Source: Nereocystis luetkeana (Eukaryota > Sar > Phaeophyceae > Laminariales > Laminariaceae). From it: 64,000 bases of DNA. The notes beneath the pieces are model-generated. The model made no database searches. It saw only the letters and a program-made list of their open reading frames with translations, and was not told where the DNA came from. The number at the start of each line of letters is the position of its first letter. Within the stretch, counting starts at the first letter, position 1. This document shows, piece after piece, positions 27,001-41,600 of the stretch. A program made the position numbers and the translations under genes. The stretch is taken from positions 62,001-126,000 of the forward strand of contig JARUPZ010000024.1 in assembly GCA_031213475.1 (NCBI GenBank), written 5' to 3'.

Positions 27001-30000
27001 GATGCAGTACGGGTGGCTGATTGGATGGTCCTCGTAAGAAACGAAAAAAAACAACATGTTGTGGACTCTTGTCTGTTTGACACTAGAAGTATTCGTGCTT
27101 TTACGCTGTGCACGTCACACCCCCATCTGGCAGTATATAGCCCTAACGTTCCGCCACTATCGGTGTCTGGCAATATAAGACTCGATTCGTATTCATATTA
27201 TTGTCTAAACGGTCCCTATTTTCCGCCCGGTGTGGTATGTGCACTAGAATATGCCCTGGTACTCTGGTGCTCCGCTTCCCCCGAAATCTTAGACGCAATG
27301 AATGGTACTACTATTGAAAATGTAATCTTAGGGTAACCCTAACCCTAACCCTAACCCTAACCCTATTGAAAATGTAATCTGATCCTCTCGATCCTCCTTG
27401 AGACAAAAATATTTCAACATCGGACCGCAGGCTGTGGTTATCATACCCACATTGCAGCTCTCTCATCTTCCTGACATTTATTTCGCCATAACGGCTGTGC
27501 AGCAGCAGTACTATATACGTACGTATTGTATGTTAAAATAATAAATACCAGGTACAGTACTTCCCATACATGTTTCGAATATTATACTGTCCGTGCGCAT
27601 TGTTATTGTGCATTAATTACTTCTTTTTGTTTTGTTTGCTCATCCCATTTACATATATAACACCAGGTATACGCCGAGCGTAGAAATTTCACGTATATTG
27701 CTCGTGTACGATATAACATCAGAGCATGTAGTATCTATCATACCGGTACGATAGACCTTTGAGGAACTAAAACAAAAACGCGGCAACAAGATCGTGCCGT
27801 ACTGATGATGTGCTCGCCACTATCTCAGGGGGTAGATCTTGGTGAGATATTAATAGTGGCAAGAGGCCCCTTTTTGTTGGGTGTTCACATGTTGGGGAAC
27901 TTGGTGGACCAACATTGGTCTCTCATACGAGATGTACACCCACCTCTTATGGCACCCCACCCGTATGTCTGAGATGAAGATGAAACAGCCGCAAACTGGT
28001 ACCGTAACGTGCGGTGTAAGTTACGCCCCATTTGTTTACATGCTCGTACGTACGAGTACCTGATTTGTGTTTTTGTTTCGTGGCATGGTGTGTACTGCTG
28101 CTGTTGCCGCTCTGCTGCTGTTCCTGCTGCTCTGCTATTGGTGCTCTGCTGTTTGTGCTGTTGTTCCTGTTTGCAGGTGCGGCCAGTACTATGGTTGGAA
28201 CAGGTTCGAGGGGGACCTCTGCACCAGCGAGAACGAAGAAAACCTCGGCTCGTGCGACGGTGCAGACTTCAGCTCTTACAAGTCGCCCTACTTCCAGTAC
28301 TGCCACCCCAGCTACCACTCTGCGGCCGACGACAGCAAGTACACCAACGGGGTCGACGTGTGCGGCGACCGCTCCGTGACAGGGCTGGCCATCATCGGTG
28401 AGATGAGCTGATAATTGATTACAATGATAAAAAAAAGAAAGGTTGGATGATTCAAAGGAAAGGTTGCACTGGACGGGACGATTGAAACTTATACGTACGT
28501 ACCAGTATTAAGTGAGACCGCCAGAAAGTGGGTTGGTACCATACCATACCAATAGCACCGTACCATGCCATGCCGTACCACACGTGATTTTGAGTGGAGT
28601 ACCGCGTCGGCAACGTTGTTCGGGGCTACGAGCTTGATCCTCTGGCCTTATATTTCTTGTACCAGGTATATTATTCTGATTATTCCCCTTATTTTTGCAG
28701 GGATGCGAGGGTCAATGGTCATACGACTACGGACACGCATGAGATCGAGTACATCTCTCCTATCGGGTACACCCCCCCCCCCCCGCCGCTGGAAATGCCT
28801 ACACCGGAAATTAAATCAACTCATTGAAGCTGTCATCCATATAATATGCAAGTCCGCCTCACAAGCGATTCTTAGTAGGATGCAGCTCGTCCTTCTTGCG
28901 ACTCGCCAGACACCTCTCGGCGCTTCGCGCTTGGTGCGAGTGATTAATGTCAGCCTGGTCGGTGAAATTCCGACATGCTCCGTCCGGGCATTGTAGGGAT
29001 ACGCGGGTCTATGGCCATACGACTACGGCCATGCATGAGATCGAGTACATATCTTATCTCCTATCGAGTACCCCCCCCCCCCCCCCCGCCTACCGCTTCC
29101 CTTCATCCTTCCCCCTTCCGTCTCACCCCTTCCCGCTTCCCCTTTCCCGCCACTCCTTCCTCCTTCTCCTCCCTCCCCCCTTTCTCCGCCCTGCTGTCCT
29201 GCTGTCCTCCTGTCCCCTTCCTTCCTTTCTTCCTCCTCCCCCCTCCCCTCGTTCACTTTTTTGTTCGCCCTTGCCCCTTCCCCCTGTACATTTTCTCCCA
29301 TTATATTTTATATTTTCGTTTCTCCTTCGTGTTGTGATCTTGCCAATGTCTGAAGGTGGTGTGGTTTACCGCGGGGAGAAGTACAAAGACATCCTGGAGG
29401 GCATGTACCTCTTCCAAGACTTCCAGACCACGTGGGTGTAGTACCGTCACTATCTATAATACTACCAGCGGAAAACGCACGTGTGGCAGCAGCAATAATA
29501 GCAGTGATTAAGACACCATGCTATAATACTACCAGCGGAAAACGCACGTGTGGCAGCAATAATAGCAGTGATTAAGACACCATGCTATAATACTACCAGC
29601 GGAAAACGCACGTGTGGCAGCAATAATAGCAGTGATTAAGACACCATGCTATAATACTACTCACGTACTATTACGGGGGACCATAGTTAACAGGACCTAT
29701 GGTGTACATAAAAACCTATATATTTAACCATTTTTACGAACAATATTTGGTCCTATTAACTATGGCCCCCCGTAATACCTGGTACTTTTTAACAATCCGC
29801 CGGAGGATTAAAAACAAACAAAAAACTACTTTTAAGTCCACCACCGCTGTTCAATAGTGTGATACTACAGCAGCAGCAGTACTACTGTTGCGAATGTGAC
29901 GCGCTACTACTGCTCCTACTACGTCGACACTACTACAGCAGTACGCCCACCACCATACCATGGTGTTTCGATCATTCATATGATTCATATGATTCATATC

Positions 30001-32513
30001 ACGGTTAATGCTGACCTTATTATTAGTAGTGTCACGGCGGTACCAACCATTGTTGTTTCTTTCCATTATTTATTGGCTTCACTGGCCAAGCTAACCCTAA
30101 CAGTCATACAGTCAGTCTACTGCTGTAGTAATAAAGGCCGAACGCAGCATCAATACGTCGGCACGATATACCAGCGCATGACGTGCCCCCTGTGATAAAG
30201 GTACTACCATGGCCAGTCATGAAGTGCTCTCGCTATGAGTGCAATGGTTATGATGATGATGAACTCTCTCATGGCGCCGTTTCCCCTCCTACTTTGGTTG
30301 GGACTGCTTGGACTGACAGTGTGATGCACTACGTCAACGCTGACGGTGAAGGCGGAACGATGCTCAAGACCCCCGACGGGGGCGCAAACCCGCCTATCGT
30401 CGCTTTCGTCGAAGACCTTAAGGCGAGGCCAGCCTGACTATATCACTGAATGCGACGATGATAGTGTACTGCTTTATGGTATTGAGGTAGTCTTGAAGAC
30501 GGGTGATTACTGCATACAAGCCCGCCTGCCGACGCTTTCGCCGAACCTCCAACTCCTATTAATAGTAAAAACAACTTTACTGTAAGTGAGTCTTTAATAT
30601 TAATAGCGGCATTCACTAACTAAACTGTATAAATACAAACCCACGCATCGTATTTTCCGTTGAAGATCTTGAACTACTATTACGTAATAATACTAGTTTG
30701 TACAACTGCGCGTACTGCAAGTGTAGTCTTGAAATAGAGGCGTTTAGTGTATACCTGGTAAAATGGATACAACCCCTCGTGCCATCGTTTCGGTTGAAGA
30801 CCTTGAGCTATTAGAGTAGGTACAAGAACTGAGTGTAGTCTTGGATAAGGGGTATTCTCAACTAGGGTTAGGGCTAGGGTTAGCTCGTTTTGGTTATCGC
30901 CGGTGTCGAGGTAATGGCGTAACCCTAACCCTAACCCCTTTCTTGTGAATAAACACCCTAACACATACATGAGGAAACCCCTCGATCAGGATACCCGACA
31001 GTAGTAGAGTCAAATGTATATAAATATATATTACACTGTATATATATATGTATGTATGTATGCATGTATGTATGTATGTATGTTCCTTTTGCCCTTCTTA
31101 ACATCCGTCCGTGCTGCTACGTCGCTCTTTGGGCTTAGGGTTAGGGTTTGATTTTTATCAACTACTCTATATTAGCTGTACCATAACCCCTCGATGACTG
31201 CACCCGTCTACCCTGGTAGAGGGCAAGGATAGAGGAGAGGATGCCTTCAATATTACAGTAGTGCAGGGGTCATTCATAACACGTCATTGTCCTGCTTGCT
31301 TGCCTGTTCTGTTACAGTCGGAACTTGCATTAAGACACGTTCTTGCTACGTCGCTATACGTGCGCTGATGCTCATGAAATAAATGTGTTTTTTCTTTGTA
31401 TCTCAGGGCGAGGTGTACGTGGTGGAGTACAAGGGGGACATCTACCACCTTCCTTGCGGTGACCTCTGCGCCTCCACATGCCTTGGCGAGGGTGCCCCCC
31501 CCCAGTACGATGCCGTGGGGTGCTTCCACGATGACAAGGGCGCCAGGGTCCTTTCCCACCAGGCCGCGGCTTGCCCAGAAGGCCAGGAAGCCATGAGCCC
31601 AGATGTGAGACCTCGCGTATTCGTAGATGCCGTAGATCTGCCCGCGGCCATTTGGGCGAGATCTTCCTTAGACATGTCCTTAGACACACCCTTAGGCATG
31701 CCCGCACGGTAACTATAATAATACCATTCTGTCCCAGAAAATGATAACCTTTTTGGAGTGCATATTAAGGGAGCCTTTTGCCGAGCTCAACGGTCCCACC
31801 GCACACCAACCCCACCCTGGAGTACGTACCGAGATTTTGTGGATAGAGTTCCGCGCTTAATACGACTTAGCCTAACCCTAAGTTTACATTAACTTTATTC
31901 ACTTTATTAACTTTATTAACTAGTATAATTTAGGGTTCCCTCCTTTGCCACCTCTTTATTATGAGGTTAGGCGAGAAAAAAAAATCAGCATCGATAGACT
32001 TTGGGGGATCTGAACTGTGTAGGGAAGGTCTGCTCGAGTGTCCTGCAGCACGGAATAATAGCATCATGCGCCCGCGCCCTCTCTACGTCCGAGTGTACCT
32101 ACGACTCCTTGCACTCAACAACCATTGGGCACCAACCATTGTGATCATCTTCCCCGATCGCGCTGTGGGAGTGGCGGTCGCAGCAGCAGTCCTCATGTTT
32201 TGGGTTGCCATTTTTTGCCTTCGAAGTCCGACAGGTTTAAGTGTTCTTAGGATGAGGGTTGTCACAAGTACGTGCAGCGGTAGTGTGCTGCTGTTGATTG
32301 ATGATGATCAAAATGATGATCAAAATGATCAAAATGATGATGATCAAAATGATGATGATCAAAATGATGATGAAGATGATCAAAATGATGATGAAGATGA
32401 TCAAAATGATGATGAAGATGATCAAAATGATGATGAAGATGATCAAAATGATGATGAAGATGATCAAAATGATGATGATCAAAATGATGATGATGATGAA
32501 AATGATGATGAAA

Positions 32514-32554
<41 letters not shown>

Positions 32555-32555
32555 A

Positions 32556-32603
<48 letters not shown>

Positions 32604-35600
32604 TTCCGCAGGTCTGTGCGGCGTACTGCTTCGGGGTACCGGGCGCCACGCACTTCGGAGTGCAGTACGCGACAGAGTGAGTTATATCTGCGATGCACCG
32701 ATACATTCCGCTGTGTACTACGGCGTCATCTCCATTTGGGTTTTGAGCATTCATGATTTCTGCAGTAATGTTGTCGTACTCGTAGTATATAATAGTATTC
32801 TTAGGGCCGGTCTTATCGAGGGTAAAATAAACGGGAAAAAAAACGAAATAAAACGAACAGACTTTCGTTTTTCGCAAAAAACGGCAGGTTGAGTCCTAAC
32901 GAGGGCAAAAAAAAACGAAAAAAAAAACGAAAAAAAAAAGAATCCGAGTCGAATTTGTACGCAGTGCAATTTTTCGGAATGACTCATCCGCCACAGCACG
33001 TGGTTCCCGGCGATAGCGCTCGACAGCGACGGTGGATAGACACAACTCGCACACGTAAGGCACCCTCCACAGCAGGCGGTTCTCGTGGTCCAACCCGCTC
33101 CCCACGGAGTGCTCTAGAAGTTGTGTATCGGCCATCGCTGTTCGATGGCAGACGTTTGAATGTTGAGTGGGACTCATGTCCAAAAATATACCGCCACAGC
33201 CACTTCCTGATCCCCCGGTTTCTTACGAGGGCACCCCATGGTGATTCCCTACCCATATGTGCTCGCGCCGTCAGCAGACAAGCTGCGTGGCAGCCACATG
33301 CACTACCTCGGCCATCGTGCGCTTGCCAACCGGTCGTAGAAACTTTATCGGAACTTCATCTCAACGCTTCGAGCTCCTCCTATGTTCCTCTTCGACCCTG
33401 GGTATCCCATATTTCGTTTATTTGGCACCCATTTCGTTTTTTTTCAAGTCCTCTGGGACTTAAACAAAACGAAATGTGAAAACGGAGGTATCGGGATCTC
33501 TACTTCTAATTTTTACAATTTGACCAATGAAACTCACGTACTCTTTAGTTCTGTTTTTTATTTTTTCATTTCGTTTTTTTTTTTCGTTTATTTTGCCCTC
33601 GATAAGACCGGCCCTTAAGGTCATTCCTTTGAAATATATACAGCATATTATCATCTGATCTGATCGGTCCGACATGTGTTGCACTACAACTATGTCCTCC
33701 GACAGGTGCTTCTGCGGTTCCACGGATGTTTCCACTCTATCCTCCGCGGACGGCGAGTGCACGATGAACTGCGAGAGCAACCCCGAGTTCACCTGTGGCG
33801 GCTACAAAACGATGGAGCTGTTCACAATCGACTCCGGGGTGGTGGCTATTCCCGAGGGCTCGTCGTACCTCGGGTGCTTCTTCGACAGCACGGATCGAGT
33901 CATGGTCAAGGAGTTTTCCGGCGCCTCCATGACGGCTCAGGTGCGCGCACCGATAACTACGCATAATAAATAACACAGAACTGATCAGATTGCCTTGTTT
34001 CAGGACAGAAGTGATGATGATGATGCTGATGATGTTGTCACGTTAGCTCATTTCCCTCCAATCCTGCCTGTGGCCAACAGGCTGGAACCCAAACTACGTC
34101 TTCCGTACGTGTCGATGGGGGTAAGCAAAGAAGTGCCTACGGAATAAATAAGAAGCACGGTAGGACAAAGCACTTGAGGGGACGGTACTATAATAACCCT
34201 AAGCTGTGGTAATGCCCTCCCCCATCAATTGCAACCAAACAATACCAATGACCTTATCCGTGATATTATTACGGGAGATCTATAGTAAATAGAACCTATG
34301 GTACACAAACAAAACTACCAGGTACCTGGTACCTGGCATGTATCTACCTTTTTTTACTATACTAACAATATTTGGTATGGACTATTTACTATGGGCCCCC
34401 GTGGTATATGTACACAAAGAAATTATAAAGAAAAAGAAGAAAAAAAAAGACACGGGAGATGAGTAAAAAAATAAGATACCCGGTACAGAAGGGATAGATG
34501 CCTATAGAGCCCGCGCGATGGTGCACTATGGTTCACGAAGACCACTCATATTTCCGTACTAAAAGTAGAGGAAATAGAGCGACTTCGTATATTTCGCGAA
34601 AGGGGGACACCATAAACATATCTATCTCAGTACTCGTAGGTTTCAAGTTATCCTCCTCAAGCGAGAACCCCTCAGAAAAGTATCAAGAAAAATCTCAGAA
34701 AAATCCGGTGCCACCGCTACCGCGGCACCCGGCCAGACGGGGGCAGTGGGCGGTGGCCAACACGGGGATGGGCGGCGACCCGCTCGCATTCGACTTGATT
34801 CAACTGTAGAAGGCGGGTGAAGGACAGGCCTTCGAAACACATGTTGCGACGTCGAAACACACACGGAGGGTATATGCAAAGGCGTACGTAGTACGTCGGC
34901 CAATCTGCACGTTGCCTTGATAGTTGGCCAATCAGAAACCTTGGGGCACAAAAAGGGTTTCAATTATGATGATGGCGTTTGCCACCCGTACGGTGTGCAG
35001 CACGAGCTCCAACGTTGATCACTGGCCCTCTGAGATGCACGCTTAATCCCCCCCCCCTGCAGCGCCTTTTTCACTCTCATCCCATTCCGTCTCCACCCCA
35101 TCGCACCCAGGTGATTACTGACACTCATGATGTAAGGCCGAACGCGAAGCGTGGGTTACTCTTTAGATTTTTCCCTATAAACTACGAAAAAAATAGTAGT
35201 TTACGGTATTTTCGAACAGACCCAGTCCGAAGCATGCTCTTAGTTCACCCCATCCCATCCCTTTTCCAATCGCATCTCATCCCATCCCATCCCATCATTT
35301 TCCCATCATTTTCCCGATCAGATCCCATCCCATCATTTTCCCGATCAGATCCCATCCCTTTCTCCACCCCACCCCATCTCTTTTCCCACCCCATCCCATC
35401 CCATCCCTTTCTCCACGCCACCCCATCCTTTTTATTTTTACCCCATGATCCCATCTCATTCCCTCCCATCCCATACCTTTTCCCGTCCCATTTCCCATTC
35501 CATCCCAACTCATCCAATCCGATCCCTTTTCCCACCAAACCGTGTGACGTGATTCATCACTGGTGTACTGCGTGTGTACTGCGTGTGTACTGCGTGTGTA

Positions 35601-38600
35601 CTGCGTGTTTACTGCGTGTGTGTGTACTGTGTTGTTGTGCAGCTGTGCTCGGACAGGTGCAAAACCACCCCCAACAACGTATTTTACGGCCTCCAGTGGG
35701 GCGTAGAGTGCCACTGCGGCGGGGCGGGCATCGATCCTACCGCGCTAGGCCCGACCACCTGTCCGATGGACTGTGGCGGGGGCGAAGGCAAGTGCGGTGG
35801 CAACTACGCAACCAGCACGTACCAGTACAACGACCCCGGAGCGGGGGTGGACGACCTGCTTCCGGAGGTGGTGGCTGGAGCCGAGTACCTCGGGTGCTAC
35901 CGTGACTTGTTGAAGGACCGAATCATGACGTCAGGGTTACAGGAGAGGAGCGGCTCCATGACCGCTCAGGCAGGTTTTGTCTTTGAGTTGTTTTCTCGTT
36001 TCCGTCTGCGACGTGTTTGCTGTGCATCACCCCTAGGGCCTGTGTTGTGTATCCCCCCTCTATATATCATACCAGGTATATATAGATCGTTCGTTGACAA
36101 AAAAAAATGCGCAAGAACCAACAAACTCCAGCTGTGCGTGTGAGGGATGAAGTATTGAAGTATCAAGGGCACAAAAACGTCCTGCAGTGGAAAGAAAGCA
36201 TCGATGCAGAACCTTTGGGGTTGGCTGGATGCTTTCGTCTCGTGCGCGTATAGCTGACTCTAGTATGTCATCGGTTGAATGATGTCAGATGCACCGTAAA
36301 TGCCTACGTACCCAGCATGTGCTCGCTCGTATCATACTGGTCGAAATATTATAACTACTCATATTCGTCAGCTGCGAGCGAGTGGTTGATGTCCATCGTA
36401 CATCGGCGGCGCGTGTTCTATGTCCAACGTCCATACCAGGTACCCTGGTAACTGTTATGGTATATGTTGTTACGCATATTTAGCAGGCACTGGTAAATAT
36501 TAACGTGCTATAGGTGAGCGTTGCGGGTTGGGATTTAATGTATTTGGCAATGCAAAAGAACTAACCCTAACCCTCGGGCGCGAGACCGAAACGTTTTACG
36601 AACCAGGTAACGAAAGCTGGTCATCAATGTAAGGGGCATTTACATGGTAACCCTAACCTCGACACGTACCTGTAGTGTTTTCGGTCAGACTGGTACTGGT
36701 AGCACTCATCCTCAAAATAGCAAGCCTGGCGTGATACTACTACTGGTGCTATTTCTACCAATAGGTGCTGCGGGCCCCTGCGTGCGTGAGGGTTAGGGTT
36801 AGGGCTGTAGCGGTCTTTGTTAGAGCCGTTTTTTGTACCGGCACGCAGCGCGTCGCTATGTACCTACAGTTCTACAAATTGTGCTGTAGTTCGTGTATTG
36901 TTATCACCGCCACCCGCCTACTGAGTGCTAAAATAACAATGTCGTGTTGACAATATATCCGGTTTTTCTCTCGGCCGACCGCCAGCAAAAAACAAAAACC
37001 CACCATAGTATAATTTCCGCTGGGGATAAGAAAAGGCAAGATGACACCAACAGTAATCTTGCGTATCATACGTACGAGTGCCCAACCACAGTTATCGATA
37101 CCGCAACATTTTGTCGGCGACGTTTTGTGTCACGGAGCGAGAAACAAGTATCATCTACTGAGATCTATACTCGCATAGGGACGGAGTATACCCTGGTAGC
37201 TTGTTTCAATATATATTATGCCCCCGTTTTTAACATCAACAACAAAAAAATGCTTGAAGTTATTGCGCACATAACTTTGCAGTGTCAATTGGAACCCCTT
37301 GCCTCCTTTTGCCCCCGTCTCGTCCTGTCTTTGGCGCTTTGATGAACGTTTGGCGAACGTTTGTGAACTACTGACAGGTCTGTTACACCGCGTGCGCTGG
37401 CAGTAAGTTCTTCGGCCTGCAGTATGGCGTCGAGGTAAGCACGCCGCACACGTTGAAGTAATAGATCAAAGAAGTAGATACATTTCGAGCGACACATACA
37501 TGCGCAATACATTTCGATCAATGCGTGTGATAAAACTGTTGAATGCACGCAAAGGGTGTGTACCGTCGCGTCTGGTGGCTGCCGTAACACATGTTGGATT
37601 GGCTATCATACCCATTGTTGGAGTGGTGTGTACCGAGGCTCCTGTCCGCCTTCAGTTGAAGCACCTTTTCCTTGCAACATCTTCCCTTTGCAACACCTTG
37701 CAACATCTTCCCTTTTGCAACACCTTGCAACATCTTCCCTGTCGCAACGCCTTTCCTTGGCAAAATCTTCCTTTTGCTACATCTTAAAAAAAAAAACGTT
37801 ATTTTGCGATGCTATATACTGGCAGTGCTGGTGCGGTGATGATGGCGAGGTGGACAGGCACGATGCCGGCGTGTGCGACATGGATTGCGGTGGGGGGGAC
37901 GCTGACTATGCCTGTGGAGGCTACTACTCGGCTACCGTGTACACGTACACGGACGAGGTCCAATACGAGCCCGAGGCTATCAGCGGAGCGATGTACCTCG
38001 GCTGCTACAAGGACAGCGTCAACGACCGGGCCATGACCCTCGCGGAAACGAGCGATGTGACGTCTGCCGAGGTATATAGTATGATAAATCTCATGATGTG
38101 TTCGTCTTTAATTATCTTATCTTTCGTTGCTTCTACTATCAAGTATACTCCACCTCAGCCCTTCCAGTGCTGCACTACTGTATATATATGGACACGTATC
38201 TCACTCTAACTAATCCCAAGCGATATCGCATGCACCTAAAATGGGAGTGCAGTCCTAGAAGTCGGGTATCGAATATTGGGTATCGAATATAGGGTATCGG
38301 GCTAAAATTGGAAATTCAGTCGCCTTGTAGCGGGTACTATTAATAGTCGAATATCTCGGATGTTCAGGCATATCGGGCATCATCGTATGATTATCGGAAA
38401 TCGGAACACTGTTTTTTTTATTACAACTTGCAATTGTTTCTCCCTCTTATCCAAAACTTTCGCGTTTGTATCGGGGGTCGGATGTTAGGGTTGTCAAGTA
38501 TCGGGAATCGAATATCGGGTATCGGATATATTGGGCGTCGGATATGTTTTTTAAATCGATTCACTTTAGTCTCTGATTTTGTAGTGGTGTTGTCGAATAT

Positions 38601-41600
38601 CGGGTGTCCGATTTACCGGGCATCGGATTTGTTTCGGAAATCAATTTCAGTATAATTTCCAATTTGCAACGGTATTGTCGACCATCGGGTATCGGATATA
38701 TATAGACACATATATAATTATATGGGGCATAGGATTTGTTTTGTTTTGGAAATCGATTGATTGACAGTTGTGGTTTCGGATTTTATAACGGGGCTCTCGC
38801 TTACTCCCTCCCTCCCTCCCCCCCTCCCTCCTTTGACTGTCCTTTACCTGCTGCGATGACATAATTACATGACGACAGTCGTGCGCCACCAAATGCGCTG
38901 GCAGCAAGTTCTTCGGCATGCAGTACGGGAGCGAGGTAAGCCGCGAGTCTCGCGAGGCTAATATGTTGCTTCGCTGCCCTATGTGATGCCATTACGTCTT
39001 CTCTCGTTGCTGTATGTACGTCTGCTCTCATAGATGGCTCTCCCAACCTATGTGTCCGTTTACAAGGCTCGCTCAACGTTGCGGTTCTCTCGTCTAAACA
39101 CAACGCACTGGCTCCTCACCCTGTCGCTCTTGTTGTGCTGCATTCCCTCCTCTCTCTGGACATAGACTCTCGTCAAAACGTAGCTTGTTTCGCACAGAAA
39201 GGTGTGTAAAGCCGCCTCTCTGATGTACAGGCCGCCCCGCTGGTGTGTAAGCCGCCCCTCTCGTCTGCATCCGAACGGCTCCTCGCTCGCTTTCCGCTTG
39301 CAACGCCTTTTACTTGAACGCGCCACGTTTGCATCGCTTTTATAACGCCCCCTCTTTACAACACCTTCCAATTGCAACACCTCGGTTCCAGCACTTTGCG
39401 GCTAGCTACCCTTTTCAGCACCCTTTGATCCCGACTGCTTTCGTGTGCGGTACCTTGCCACGCCTTTATTTGCAAGGCATTATTACCTTTGCAAGACCTT
39501 GCAACACCTTCCTCTCGTGACACCTTGCAAGACCTCGCCTTTGCGACAACCTTACCAATGCAATATCTTACATAAACGCCTTTACTATTTACAACACCTT
39601 TTTTTGTTTTTATGGTACGTTTCAGTGCTGGTGTGGTAACGGCGATGTGGACAGGCACGGCTCCGGCTTGTGCAACTTCAAGTGCAAGGGAAGCGAATAT
39701 GCCTGTGGCGGCTACTTCAGCTCAAGCACGTACAGCTTAGCTGATGCCGAATACGAACCTGAGGTGGTGGACGGAGCGAAGTACCTGGGCTGCTTCCTGG
39801 ACAAGGCCGACGATCGAGTCATGCTCTTCGAGGAAACGGGTGGCCACATGACTGCTGAGGTGTGATATACAACCTGGTAGAAGATACCGGTACACGTTTT
39901 TCAAGCCTTCGTGCTGCTCGTTACGCCTCCAGCGATGTCGATACAAGAGACATTTTTTTAGCTTTCTACCAGGTAGGTTTTTGCTGAGATGACGGAAAGT
40001 TCATCACCCTCACCCTACCTTAGCTCCTAACCCTAGGCTTTGAAAAAACAATTTCAAAAGTACTATTACGGGGGGCCATAGTTAACAGGACCAAATATTG
40101 TTAGTAAAAATGGTTAAACATATAGGTTTTTATGTGTACCATAGGTCCTGTTAACTATGGTCCCCCGTAATACCTGGTACTCTCTACGTACCGCTCTTGA
40201 TTTTGCAAAGGGGTTAGGGTTAGGGTTAGTACCGCTCTGAAATAAAACCAAGTGTTGCTCATATTCACGACGTCCATTGACCACAGTCTACCACAGGCGG
40301 TCGGCTATCATACATATATATGTCTGTGTGTGTTTCTCGCATTTATTCAGCTATTATTTCTACCCGTCGACATCCAGCATGTGCGACCAGTGTCCCTGCC
40401 GATTCTTCAATCCTGTTAAATTATAATAGAGAGATGCCTGGTACAAGGTCTATCGTCTACTGGTATGCAGGAGTATCCTATGTCATAAGTTATCCTGAGA
40501 TAACCCTAAGATAGATGCTTTCTTTCACCCATGCCCTCCTCTCACGTTTACCCTAACCCTAACCCTCCGATCTATGCTCGTACCGTCTGCCTGTGCCTAA
40601 TGTGGTTGTTGTGATGATGTTGATGGTGATGGTGATGATGGCAGACGTGCGCCGCTTCGTGCGCCGGCTACAAGTACTTCGGCGTGCAGTACAGCACGGA
40701 GGTGAGACCAAACAGATGCATGCCGGTACCTGGCAATGGATCTGGTAGTCGACTTCAGAAACGAGTATTTACTAAAGCGGGGCTTTAGTAAATTCAGTTT
40801 TCATACACTGGGAGTTGAGAAAAACTGGGAATCATGAAATTGAGAATGGAGATATTGCTACTCGTACTACAAGGGACCATCTCCGCTGAACGCTGATTGG
40901 TTGGGTCAAAAAATAAACTGGGGGCCATACTACACTAGAAAATCGGAGAAGTGCTCCAGGAAGCACTCAGGATTGTACCAGCTGGATCATGTTGAAGAGG
41001 GTATGTATGATCGTCTTGAGGAGAGCATGTATGATCGTCTTGAGGAGGGTATGAAGGACGAAATTGCGATCCTAAGGGGGTTAAGAAACGCGCGTTGGTT
41101 TGGCACAGAGATGCAGCGTTTTTTTTTCTTGTTTTGCAGCGGGATGCAGGCGGTTTTGTGTATTACGACGGGACGGGTTAGGGTTGTCAATGCCGAACAG
41201 GGCGGTGTTCTTCGATGGAAATATCCGGTCGAGAACTTCCCGGGAAAGCCTAACCCTTTTTGTACTATGATACTAGAAATGTACCTGGTAGGCTCTTGTC
41301 TCTGCACGGCACTTGCGGCACAGCAGTAGTTTGCTTCCCCGTGCCCATTGTAGCAACAACAACAATGCATCGATCTCCTTCACAAGAGATGACCTCGTGG
41401 AGGTTAGCGGGAGCGTAGATTCCGTTTCTTGTTTGGTGTACATCTAGTCGACGATCGCTAAGCCCTTACAACAACATACCAGGTATCGTAGTACAGTATT
41501 ATTAATATTAATAGTATCACACAGACAGGTGTAACGTTCCCCATTTAAAGTACGCAGGATAATGTTTCTCGGCTCCTCATCTTTGACGCTCGCGTCTCGC

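Noticed and set aside
31961..32680. 239-aa acidic (Asp/Asn) open frame and matching Met/Lys and Ile frames
   Set aside because: Produced by the GAT microsatellite in intron 12; only the last 65 nt are a real exon, in the frame fixed by the WSC motif.
33990..34125. Extra exon between exons 14 and 15
   Set aside because: There is an acceptor-like and a donor-like site, but WSC2 is already continuous across exons 14 and 15, and inserting it would break the domain.
34979..35905. 308-aa plus-strand open frame
   Set aside because: Mostly CATCCCATCCC-type repeat in the intron; it runs over exon 15 in the wrong frame.
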